Below, piece after piece: positions 53,635 through 64,000 of a DNA stretch of 64,000 nucleotides (positions within the stretch are counted from its first letter, which is position 1; each line of letters begins with the position of its first letter). Made by a program: the position numbers and the translations under genes. Under the pieces are notes generated by a model. That model was not told the DNA's origin, did no database searches, and worked only from the letters and a program-made list of their open reading frames with translations. The stretch is from positions 5,792,016-5,856,015 of the forward strand of contig NC_037590.1 in NCBI RefSeq assembly GCF_003073045.1, given 5' to 3'. This stretch comes from Pomacea canaliculata. Lineage: Eukaryota > Mollusca > Gastropoda > Architaenioglossa > Ampullariidae.

Positions 53635-56600
53635 GTCAGTACTAAGATACATATGATTTTTTCATAATAATAATGCATGATTCTATTAAGCGTCACCGCT
53701 TTGTAACTGTAAAAAAAAACAAAAAACAAAAACAAGGAATATTAAGTTTCAGAGGGGGATTCCGTTGCTTAGTGGAGACCACATTTTACGACCTTGTGTT
53801 TTTAGTAGCATGCTATACAGCTTTTTCTAAGAAACATTCTAGAAGTACTCGTAGTTTATAAACTGACAACTTTGATTGTTGAATTATTGTTCAGACTTTG
53901 CTCAATTCAAGAGTGTGCCTTCGCATGGAGTGCCGTGAATACTGTGAAGGTTGAGTGAGTAAAGCCAGCAGCTACACTAAGGCCCATAACTTCACGTGTG
54001 TACATTCTCCGTCTGCAGATACATGAGGTCGTCTCCTCTTGGCAAGGGACTAGGACCTGGGTATGAATTCTGTCATCCAGTGACCCGTGACTCCATCTAG
54101 CAGTGTCTTCGTCAGTACATTAACAAGGATCGACGTGGAGAGAAAGAGTTGCAGGCTGCTGAAGGAGGATTATAGCAGTTAATCTCACAAATAATTGAAC
54201 GTGTATACTAGACATTGACAAGTACACATAAAATATTATTGTCTTGTTTCATTGAAAATTTTATGTTGAATCTCATACTTTATTCGTACTGTTTAGTCTT
54301 TAACACTGTCACTTACTTCCGTCAACCCGGAGGAGTATTTTCAGGAAAAAAAAATCTGTTTTGCGGATACATGTGACATATCAATATTTTAAATATCCAT
54401 GATTACAAGCCCTGAGCAATGTAAGTAGGAAAATACAAGGTATCCTAATTATCATGTGTTGTTCATACCATTAATTGCTTTCTGTTTTTGATATATATTT
54501 TACAGTTGTTATCTCACTAAAGTGAGTACCTAAGAGTAAGGAAGACATTGTAAATGTTGTTTGTTTAGCTTACAATGTTATTAATTTCTTACTTGTTAAA
54601 TGTATTTATATACATTTACTGTGTTCTTTTCCATTTTATCAACACGAGCATTTGTTAAATGATGGTCAATGTGTTGTTTACAAGTCAGAGGGAGTCTTGA
54701 CAGTGTATATTTTTAAAATAAAAAAACAAACCAGTGTGATAAAAAAACAAATGATTTATAGTTCAAAAAAAAGATATACTACCCTTTCAGAACTAGTCGT
54801 TGCTAAAGTCTTCTAGTCTTCATATCAACATTTTTATGAGCGATAAAAGCAATCTATATTTTGATGTATATATACGATCAACCAAGCAGACTTTAAGTTA
54901 TGCAAAATATATAATCTTACATGGTTTTTCAAGTCAGGGCCTTTTTACCGTCCACTATATTTCGGCATTTATATGCTTGATGTTTAGTCATTGTGTGTTT
55001 TTAAATATTTATGTATTTTTCACTGTCCCTCTCAAATGAAAATTGCTTAAAAAGGATTTTAAAAACTTCTGCTAAATTATGTCTTTATTTATATTGAAGG
55101 TGTAAGTACTCAATGTACTCCTTAGATATTTTCTCTCCCAGGTATATTGCAGATGTGTGCACTGACTGACTGTTTTTAAAACTGCAACCGGAAAGGGGAT
55201 GGGAGTGGTTCTTTATCACATGTGAGCAAGAAAAAAATTGATGTGCTCAGTCATTATATTTTTAAGAATGAACGTTACGGCTCTGTGTCAAACAAACTGC
55301 AATCAAATAAAATTAATTAAGTTGTCAAAAATGGCAAACAAAATAAATACAAAATGGTTGTATAGCAAAATAACCTGTGACATTGTAAAAGTATTTAGGC
55401 ACGGGATCTATTCTGTCTTTATTTCAAGCCATATTTTTATTTTAGACAATTTATCCAGTAAAAGTGTGTTTTTGTACATAAGGGATTATGATCCAAATAC
55501 GATTTTTATTTAATATAATTTAAGTAAAATTGTTGTTCTTTATAATGAGACTGTTGAATCAGAGGATTTTTTTGTTCGCTTTTTTTTTTTTTAGAATTAC
55601 TTGAGCGGTGTTAGTGTCACGTTCACCTGTGTTTTACCTGTTTTATTGCAATGGTCGCTAACGTGTTCAGGGGAGGCAATGACTTTTACTAATATAAATT
55701 CCGAGTACAGTCCCTTATATTATGTTTCGTCTTTGCATCAACATGCAATTCTGTGTCGATTTGCCTAGTCTAATTTGACTGTGTTCTTTGAAGATTTCAT
55801 TAAATAAAATATTAGCGTAAATTACAAATGTGCGTCGTTTCATTCGTTTCTGGATTAAGACTGAAAACTTGTTATATTTTTATTTGTCCCTTACATCTCG
55901 GTAAAACTATAGTTCTGGTGCAGATCAAGTCTCAAACTGAGATATGATATGAATTAATGTGTTGACGATTTATCGATATAAAGATACTAAGCTTATTCAC
56001 GTTGCATATGCAAATCAGGATCATAATCCTGACAATGACAACTTGTGTCCAAGAAAATTTTAAAAGAGAGGTGACTGTGATCATCGAATGCTTTGAGGTT
56101 AAATTAGAAAATCAAGTGTACGCTGACAAACATTTTCCAACTACAAACATGGAATCGTTAATGAATTCATCATTGTCATTGCACCACAGGGTATGTTCAT
56201 CTTCATTTCAAAGACATAGGAATGTAGGAGCAGTAAGGGACATAACAGCCAAGCAGAGTACATGTACTTCATTAGACAATGTAAGTGCAGATGACATTAT
56301 TTTAGCTGATACGTGATCAGTGGTTTAATATTCATAAACTGCGGGTTTAGGTGTGCATGAGTTAACATTCAGCATTTACAAGGAAGGTGCAAGTATTGTT
56401 TGTACAAAGTGGAGTCGGCAAGGAAGTAAACTAATATTTGTATTCATGTGGAGCATGTGCTGAGTACAGTTAGGAAAATACCCTTTACACATTACTAAAG
56501 TCTGTAATGAGTCTTTATACGATAATGATAAGACAGTTTTAGACAAGGCGATGTTACTTTTTAAGAAACATTATATATAAGTTTCCGAGGAAATAGTAAA

Positions 56601-57112
56601 TGAATTAGACTTTATTAGATATCCTTTAACAGAATATAGGATTATGCTCTGGTGTCACAACAGAAGTTTTATCTCACACACATCCAGACTTTAAACATAA
56701 CTAAATGCTCCTAAGAAGAGTACAACACGTGTGTGTGTGCATCATGCTTATATTTTTAATCCACCTGAGGGTGTTTTTGCCGCACAGCATCTGGCACCTG
56801 TTCAGAGTGTTATGTATGTACACAGCTACTGACCCAGTTGAGAGTACGACCAGCCACGCAGGCATCTTTGCAGAGGTGACAATCATACAACACCTTTGAC
56901 ACCAGACACGGAGATGGTTGTCTTTCAGGAGAGTAATGTCCTTCATTTGCATATCCCGCAATATGCCACGTGGCACAGCTCGATGTATATTAATATGTCA
57001 AAGCTGCTTTGAAAAGAAACTTTCAGTAATTTCAGATGTAAAATCACAAGTGTAAGTCCTGCCTAATAAACATCATACCTGTCATTAAGAAATTATAACA
57101 GAAACAAAACTG
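53635..57112. other. 3' flank and spacer of duplication unit 2
   Basis: The first about 600 bp match the 3' flanks of the other small genes. The remainder is AT-rich and matches unit 1. The unoccupied hAT target site lies at 56242-56249. No coding domain. Confidence 0.4.
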
Positions 57113-57625
57113 AAATGGATGATTGGGAAAAGGATGACAGGACAGCCAACTCTCAAGCTGCAGGCTGGTCACACGTGTGTTAGTTGGTAGGTCCAGCCTT
57201 ACACTCCATCTCGATAACGAGGACTCTTACACCAACATTTTCAGCTTGGAAACCATTGGAGAGTGTCACATGACATGTACTCAATGTACCGGACTTGTGC
57301 CAGTATTGTTCCTGATGACAGAAACTGCGGAAATCTGTCCGTTACGAACCCGAGTTTGCAAACAATGCGCTCGTTATCGAGGTTTGCTAGTGACGTCACG
57401 GATGTCCGGTCTCAGCTTCATTGTGCCGACTTCTTCCCTTCAGACATGAGATTAGGAACCACAGGACGAGAATATTGTCACTTTTTCTAATAAATATATC
57501 CATAAGATAAATGATCTTGTCACCTTGTACTTGGTGACCGTTCAGAAATCTTTTTCTATCAGGAGACAAAATATCAATTTGATGCTACATATATATATAC
57601 AAAAATTTGATGGTCAGGTATTCTT
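57113..57625 (+). other. Unit-2-specific insertion-like segment
   Basis: Absent from unit 1, where the flanking sequences ...AACTGAAATTGGAAATACAGG join directly. Two overlapping plus-strand frames (57177-57449 and 57263-57490) have several cysteines but no recognised domain. GC is slightly higher than the surroundings. It could be an inserted repeat, or original sequence deleted from unit 1. No clear terminal repeats. Confidence 0.4.
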
Positions 57626-57805
57626 GAAGACAGGTAGGGCTGAGAATTGAAAGTTATGTCGCTGAATAGATGTTATTTGAACTTACTGAGATCGTTGAGT
57701 GCTAAGGCTAAAAATAGACAGTGAAGGATGGTGATAATGTCACTGAGACCTTCCACGTCCATCCACTGCAGTTATTTTATCTTTCTGTCTCTCCCATACA
57801 CACCA

Positions 57806-58970
57806 CCACCACCACCTATACACACACTCTCGTACGCTTTACTTCGCCCCCCTCCACACACACTTTATCTCTCTCTCACAAAGTTCAAACAACCACATTT
57901 CTCAATTGTTTTTTTTTAATCACGCCCCTCAACAACAGCCGCACCTAAGGATGAACGCATACCGTTATACAGATACAGAAGCCTGCCCTGGCCAGGTCAC
58001 CAGGTTCAGAAAATCTGTGCAGATAAATGTGTTGTACTTTAGCGGTTTGATGGATACATATCAGTTTTTAGATGCAGAAAAGTATGTTCACAGATAAAAC
58101 AAATAAACTCGGTACGGCCTATGTCGGGTATCACAAATAGTAGTTACAACGGTCAAACTCGATATCTTGATCCTAAACAAATCCCTCGTAGTTGCTATGC
58201 TGAGTAATTAAACTATTCCTAGTTTTTATTTTTCACCTACCGTCTACAATTGTTTCAAAATTCTAAGAGGGCGACCATGAACTGAAGACGTTCACATTGA
58301 AAACAGAAGGTGGATTGCGGTTTAACTGCGGCCAGGCTAATGTTACATTTTAATTAAACAATTGTACGCAAATGCTATTCGAATTTTTATTCCGTGGGCC
58401 TGTGAGCATCTCAAGCACCACCACTAACGCTACCACCACCAGCACCTACACCACACATGATTAGATCATTAGGGAAGAATGGAAAATAAAACTAACTCTC
58501 TAGTATACAAGGATGAAGGGTGGAAGAAAGAATAAGACACGAGTACAGAATGAATTCGTTTAATGTATGATTCGTCAAAGCTGTACACTCCTTCTATGTG
58601 TATGATAATTATTATTACATCTTGAGTAGTTTATTAAATGTATGATTTTTTCACTTTCCTCTTGGACTGCAGGTTTGTTTGTTTTTTTTCACTTCGAGCT
58701 CTCTCTGTGCCTGAGGTGTGTGTGGGAGGCTGTGTGCTTTACTCCACACGTGCCACGGTTACACGCCGCTCCATCAGGACGAGAAAGAATAACCTCCCTT
58801 CTCACATTTCATTTGCATGCTTGACTATGCACCTGCAAGCTCCAATCATCCATCCTTTCAACCCACGCAGATGACCCCCACAGCCATGTCGCCATGACAG
58901 GAGTGACAAGCTTCGCCATGCTGCAGCTCCGAGAGGTCAATAGGTCGAACTCCGGTGTCAGCCTGTGGCG
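57806..58970. other. Intergenic, low-complexity pieces
   Basis: Contains CACCAC/CACACA stretches at about 57800-57870 and 58415-58455. No coding exon recognised. Confidence 0.35.
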
Positions 58971-58975
58971 TGAAG

Positions 58976-59048
58976 TCTCGCGAGAAAAATGGCCGCCGAT
59001 GAGGGGAAAACAGTTTTGATAGCACGGGGCAATGTGTTGACAGATACC
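58976..59048 (+). promoter_or_regulatory. Candidate CGCG-type promoter with short first exon
   Basis: TCTCGCGAGA (58976-58985), a known core-promoter palindrome of TATA-less animal genes, abuts AAAATGGCCGCC, a YY1-like start-codon element. The ATG at 58989 opens a 20-codon frame (MAADEGKTVLIARGN...) that ends at 59049. This would fit a short first coding exon of an unseen gene running right, but no convincing donor in frame is visible. Direction and target gene are uncertain. Confidence 0.35.
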
Positions 59049-59051
59049 TGA

Positions 59052-59565
59052 CAGCGACAGAGGCGGGCGACTGGAGAAAAAGGTTTAGTCACACCGGAGG
59101 CTGGGAACCACAGGCTACAGGTTTCACCACTGTCATGTCAACTGTAGTCACGATGAAGACACCACGTGACAGAAAATGTCGCCAGAAGGTCTGTGCGTGT
59201 CCGTGATTCATTCCTGTGCCAGTTTAAAATGTTCAACTCAGCACCTTAATCACCGAAAAGTTTTGATATCCCCTTCACACAATTATTCTAGACAAGTGGC
59301 CGTTACAATGCTCACTCGCCCGTATGGTCCGCTTTTTACTACACGATGTTCGCAACTTAAAAACCAGAATTAAATGCTTCTTCATTTTCAGTTTTGTTTG
59401 CTAAATCTCTCGTTATCATGTCAATAAAGGTTTTTGACAAATGCGTCAATAAAGAACGGACACAAGGTTATATTCACTTAGCTTTTGAGTCTGTCTTGTG
59501 TCTCTATTGCTAGCCTGTGGGGTTGAATTGTTGTAAAGGACAGAACAGTTACAAAAAAAGGATGA
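59052..59565. other. 3' side of GT31 gene
   Basis: AATAAA on the minus strand (read as TTTATT) is present at several points, including about 59449. No other gene. Confidence 0.3.
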
Positions 59566-60837
59566 CTACTCACATTTACCTGTCACTATACTGTCCCACA
59601 TCTTCAGAAGGTCTTTCGCACCCCTAAAACTAGTCAGACTCACAACATCTTCCAGCAATCGGCACTTGTTCGTGTTGGAAATGACGGCAAAGTACGGGCA
59701 GTGGATTCTAGGAATGTTCATCGTTTTCGCCAATATTCCCGTCAGGTGAGAATCCTCCGACAATACCGTCGGCATGTGATGGAAAGCAAGGAGCAAACTG
59801 CTCAAGGCATCATGGGATATCACGTACGAATGCCCGTACAGGTAGCGCGGGAAGTAAGGAAGCGGGTACGCAGCTCTGTCCACTTCCCAGCGTCCATAGC
59901 GAACGACTGCAGGCTTCGAGTGCGTGTGTCTGTGGCCCAGAATGTAGACCTTCCTCTGGTTGGAGATGGTGGCCAAGAGGTCAAAGAGAAGAGGCATATT
60001 CACGAACGTGTCTTCGTCTATTTTTAACACATGTTGAGTGTTCGCACAGAAGGTGACGCTCCAGTGCAAGACGAACCCCATTTTGATCGTCAGGTTGCGA
60101 TAACTCTCGACAAAGTCGCCCATGACGATGTCTCCATAGAGGTCAGATTCTGCTTTCAGCTCTGTCATGTTTGCTTTTGAGAGAACACCGAGGAAGAATA
60201 CGACCTTCATCTCGTAAGATGGACCTGACCTCCGTGGCCACGACCCTCCACGAGCCAGGCTCCCCCATGTCTTGCGGATAGCCTCCCTTTGCTCTGTGTG
60301 ATCTGCTACGGAGGGCACAGCGACCAACAGAAACGGACCATCCTCTGGACACAGAGGAAAAGCCTGAATAATAACCTTCGGGACAAAGCTGTTGACAACG
60401 TGTGGTCGAAGCTGAAAGAAGGACGAGTTGTCTCGCAGATAATCCTCATCGATGAGCTGCAAGGACTGAACAATGGTGTGCAGATTCCTCAGATAATTCC
60501 AGCTTGCAGTCAAATCGTGTTGAACGTTCTTTGTCTGGATTTTGTTAAAGATGTCTTTGGTAGTTCTGTTAACGTGGGCTGGAGATTGGGTGGAAAGACT
60601 AGTTGTCTTGTTGAGCTTTCTGTCTAGACTCCCCGCGACTGGCTCCGTGGTGACGGGTGGAGAAAGTCTCTCGTGTATGGAAGCCGAGGACATGTACTGC
60701 GATCGCTCGCTGGAGGGGTAAGCCGTGTAAATGAAGACAAGGGTTGAGAAGATGACGAAACAGAAGAGCTGAATACAATACTGCCTGTAGACTCGCTTGA
60801 GGCCACGTAGGAGACTGAAACATAAGAGAAAATGCAT
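59566..60837 (-). CDS. GT31 beta-1,3-glycosyltransferase (galactosyl/GlcNAc type)
   Basis: A type II Golgi membrane enzyme transferring a sugar from a UDP donor in beta-1,3 linkage; the exact sugar cannot be told. The frame encodes up to 423 residues: short cytosolic basic N-terminus, signal anchor at about 21-40, a Ser/Thr-rich stem, then the catalytic domain from about 165. Family motifs are REAIRKTWG (184-192), FFLG (214-217), ESYRNLTIKMGF (244-255), the metal-binding DxD in KIDEDTFVN (274-276) and SEDSHLTGI (360-368, the ED motif). Length fits the family. The first eight residues lie over TTTCTCTTATGTTTCAG, a good acceptor ending at 60815, so the true exon may start at 60814 with the 5' end elsewhere. 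The last codons contain ACAG|GTAAAT, a possible donor, so the C-terminus may also be spliced. Confidence 0.85.
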   Translation of the reverse strand: MHFLLCFSLLRGLKRVYRQYCIQLFCFVIFSTLVFIYTAYPSSERSQYMSSASIHERLSPPVTTEPVAGSLDRKLNKTTSLSTQSPAHVNRTTKDIFNKIQTKNVQHDLTASWNYLRNLHTIVQSLQLIDEDYLRDNSSFFQLRPHVVNSFVPKVIIQAFPLCPEDGPFLLVAVPSVADHTEQREAIRKTWGSLARGGSWPRRSGPSYEMKVVFFLGVLSKANMTELKAESDLYGDIVMGDFVESYRNLTIKMGFVLHWSVTFCANTQHVLKIDEDTFVNMPLLFDLLATISNQRKVYILGHRHTHSKPAVVRYGRWEVDRAAYPLPYFPRYLYGHSYVISHDALSSLLLAFHHMPTVLSEDSHLTGILAKTMNIPRIHCPYFAVISNTNKCRLLEDVVSLTSFRGAKDLLKMWDSIVTGKCE

Positions 60838-62277
60838 ATAAACATTTATATTGATATAAGATATAAGCTAATGATGGACCCCACAGCCTACAGGCTATAA
60901 CTAGGGCGTGGCATGTGAAAGCCCAACCCTGTTCTTCTCTGCATCTGCCCTGGTATATTATGGACCCATTCCTGCAGAGCAGCTGGTTGTTAGAGGGAAA
61001 GCTTTCCAGACAGATGTCCACAGGCAGAGACTGTTAATTAGGCGCATCGGTGTACAAGCGTGACGTCACGATTTCAACCTTTCTATGTAAGGTTATATTT
61101 GTAAGAGTTTATTTCGAGAAACAGAAAGGTGGTGCTCACTTCAAAACATTAATCAACTTTAAAATTCTTAGGCTAGATGTTGGAACTGTGCGCCTTGTCG
61201 ATGTCGTCTGCTGAGAAGACATCTTGTTCCAACTTATATTTCTAGAGTACTGTTGTCTTCGCTTCCTTCAGCTGTGCTCTGTTCTCAAATGTGTTGCCAC
61301 TAAACTTCAAGCAAAGAATTCAGACAAATCTCTCTTCACCTTCCCTTGACTGTATGTTTTACCGGTTAATTTCTGTAAAACACATTAAACCTACTTAAGG
61401 GAAACTAAGCTATAGAATATACAAATGTACATAGACACTGTCAGCCTGGTGTTTCTGTCGAAACGAATTGAACTTGCTTCCAGCAGAAAGATGCACTATA
61501 TAAATACTTTTATTATTATTTATTTTTATTGTTTATTCTGTAAGTATTTGCAGGTTTCCACGCAGGTGACACGCCATCGATCTCACCTTTCAGACAAGAA
61601 GGATTTTTTAAACTCTTGGGACGAACAGCATGTGTCAGTAACAGCATGATGAATGTAAACAGATGATATATTAGTCACGTGATGTATGTAAACAGATGAT
61701 ATATTAGTCACGCAGCATATTTTGAGCTCGATGGTACAAAAGTTCTTGTCATCGCAACGGCTGTCGTAAAGCTTTTCAGGTGATGGGACTCGGGTAAAAA
61801 AAGTATTTACTACTGACATCAGTGAGAAACATTCTCAAACAATACTTCTCTAATATGAGCATGTGTTCAGCTTTTATTCAGTCTGCAGAGTACATTTCTG
61901 AACACGATCGACAACTTTAAAGTCGGCTAGACGAGTTGGTAAGTGTTTATATTATTTATTATCATTATTATTGATGATGATTTTGCTGATAATGCTAATA
62001 TAACATCGAAAGAAGTTAGAACTATATTATCACAAGACTGCTGAATCATCATCCTTCAGTGTGTTCATCTGTCATTAAATCCGGACGGTAAGTGCACGAT
62101 GGACAACTGTGATCAGACAGGCGATGATGATAATATCATTGTCGACATCGTTACGATTACATGAAAACAATGTGTACATTATTACCAGACTGATGAATCA
62201 TCATCTGTCATCAACTCCAGAAAGCAAACAGTGCACGATCGACAACTGTGGTCGACAAGGCGATGATGGTGGTGGTG

Positions 62278-62330
<53 letters not shown>

Positions 62331-64000
62331 AAAGAAGATGATGCTAGCATTATCTACATCGTTACGATGATAATGATTAAAACAAGGTAGAAGTATGTCC
62401 TAATGAGATTGACGAATCACAGCATCATTCCCAGTTCAAACTAGCCATGCCACTTACTTCATTGCGAGAATTAATTCACTTAGCAGCAGGGCTTCTCGTG
62501 TGGTTGTTGGTAAACTCTTTGAGGGAGAGGAGGATTTTTATTCTTTCTGATCTCTCTCTCTCACACACACAAATGCAAAGACAGACAACAGTTTTATTTA
62601 TGGACAGAGTTGACAGTGCATCTGCTGGAGGCACACTCCATGTCGCAGAGAGGGGGTGACAGGGTGATGGAGGATCTCAGTGACAAGGAGGCTGAGTAGG
62701 CATCACGTGTAAGTCACACATGGCCATGAGTAGGCGAGTGTGACCACATGTTGCTACCTCATATTCCTTTCTTCTGAGGATTAGCAATATTAATGTGCAA
62801 TATGTCAACCGACACAGGTCGCGCCGTTGTTGGTGCTGAATAGAAAAAGACGAAGTAAAAAAAAATTGTTATTGAATTTGTAGAGTTCACCTCCCGGTGA
62901 AGATGCCAGATCACTGCGCTGCACGTGAAAGTGCAAACGAACCGACAGTCAAAACAATAAGTATAAATGTCAGCACACATGTGACAACATGACAAAACAT
63001 GAGCTCAGGGACTGGATGAAGAACCTGAGGGTTGAGCAGAGCTATTGACTTCGCCAAAAATATTTCTCAAAGCGAAAACAAATACAAAGCTTTTCTTTTT
63101 AAATAAACGACCTCTCTCTTCAATTTCTTTTTTCACGGACATTACTCTTTTACACACACGCACGCACAATCACATAACAGTATTTGTCAGATATGTACAC
63201 ATAAATATATTTACACAACAAATTAATGAATAGCAAGGGGTAGATGTTGGAAAGTAAGCCTATTTTTTCACGTCCAGTTACTGATTATTTTAAACAAAGT
63301 AATCTCGGTATCCCTTGAGGTTCAAATCAAATGTTTCAAACTTACTTCATTGTGGTGAGAGAAATAAAGTCTTGTCGCCTTTCTCCATCACCAAGAGGAG
63401 GCCTGTGTGTTGTGGGGGGACCTGCACCGAGCTAGCATGGGGTTGCATCATTTAATTATATAGGGGTCTACTACCAAGCCTGTGGTATCATCGCTGCTTG
63501 GCTGTGAATGAAAAAGATCAGCGATAGACGAAATGAAAGTAAGATGACATGGGAGTTCTCATACCTAGGGATTAGGACCAGAAGAGTTTATCAGTCAAGA
63601 CATTTATCATGACTGTTGGATATCTGAAGAAGGAAGTGCACCAGGACAATGTGAGGTCAAGAATGTCAACCCACTCCCCACCAAAGCCTTTTCCAGCTCT
63701 ATTTCTCCACAGACACTTTGCCCGCCACTGAACTTAAGTTTTTCTTGTTTATTTTGCTCAAGATATTTAAGTGCAGCAAATATCCTTAAAATCCGCAAAC
63801 AAAGATGTTTTTCCAGAGGTGTTTCAAAACACCTGTGGCATTAACAGAAGAGAGAAAACACGGGGTTGTCATGTTTCTCACGCAACATTGAGTTTAAAAT
63901 GTTACTTATAAAATCATCAAGATTACTGATAATTCTTGACTTCTCATGTTAGTCTACTATACTATACTAGTCTACTAACCCTTTCATGTTCTCACAAACA
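60838..64000. other. Intergenic to window end
   Basis: A (GAT)n microsatellite lies at about 62278-62330, giving a spurious poly-Asp frame. A SINE-like 3' tail (TGCACTATATAAATAC then TTTTATTATTATT) is at about 61490-61520, and the GATGATATATTAGTCACG block repeats at about 61658-61712. Two copies of a GCACGATnGACAACTGTG block occur near 62093 and 62231. No coding domain seen. Confidence 0.4.
62278..62330. repeat. (GAT)n microsatellite
   Basis: About 16 near-perfect GAT units. Confidence 0.95.

Larger units (their letters stand above)
52420..57805. repeat. Segmental duplication, unit 2 (partner 40290-45745)
   Basis: Same order as unit 1. It lacks the hAT MITE and the about 300-bp block near 42.3 kb. 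It has an extra about 150 bp near 55130-55260 and an extra about 510 bp at 57113-57625. Divergence is dispersed point changes and small indels, so the duplication is not very recent. Confidence 0.85.

Noticed and set aside
62109-62390. Frame with a run of aspartates
   Set aside because: Encoded by the (GAT)n microsatellite; no conserved flanks.

Overview
The window is AT-rich animal DNA with spliced-gene signals, dense interspersed repeats and long intergenic stretches. Protein families, repeat types and an expanded TIR receptor cluster fit a lophotrochozoan, most likely a gastropod mollusc. This is an inference; no species marker is visible. There is no bacterial or organellar signature.

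The core of the window (about 3.9-57.8 kb) is a cluster of minus-strand, apparently intronless receptor genes. Their shared layout is three N-terminal membrane helices, one Ig-like domain, a conserved cysteine-rich membrane-proximal ectodomain, a fourth helix, a cytoplasmic TIR domain and, in three of the four full-length copies, a hydrophobic C-terminal helix. Full-length copies lie at 3934-6096, 23418-25685, 32223-34361 and 47524-49692. A 5'-truncated copy (11281-12316) and a decayed relic (46620-47290) complete the set. I know of no named family with a TIR domain held between two membrane segments.

Interleaved with these are plus-strand genes for a small orphan membrane protein (38710-39120, 41125-41457, 53218-53634; relics near 14.2 and 45.8 kb). 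Twice a TIR receptor and a small membrane gene stand head to head. Their 5' regions share a motif, GAATATTCGCTA, and the receptor side carries a conserved candidate first exon ending in a strong splice donor. About 5.4 kb around two small genes is duplicated (40.29-45.75 and 52.42-57.81 kb). A hAT-type MITE inserted in one copy only, with the empty site preserved in the other.

Left flank: a broken LTR-retrotransposon fossil (1-387 and 3418-3905) is split by a PIF/Harbinger DNA transposon (388-3417), whose transposase interior is missing and whose middle holds a minisatellite. A second copy of the fossil lies at about 19.1-20.5 kb. Between the receptor copies sit an ankyrin-repeat ORF fused at a rearrangement junction to the truncated TIR gene (12298-13377) and a six-finger C2H2 zinc-finger gene (17058-18140) with decayed extra fingers downstream.

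Right flank: a GT31 beta-1,3-glycosyltransferase gene (59566 to about 60814, minus strand), a candidate CGCG-type promoter at 58976, and repeat-rich sequence without recognisable genes to the end.

Functionally, the cluster looks like a tandemly evolving immune-receptor locus with gene birth, truncation and decay. The function of the small membrane proteins is unknown; their pairing with TIR receptors is the most interesting lead.
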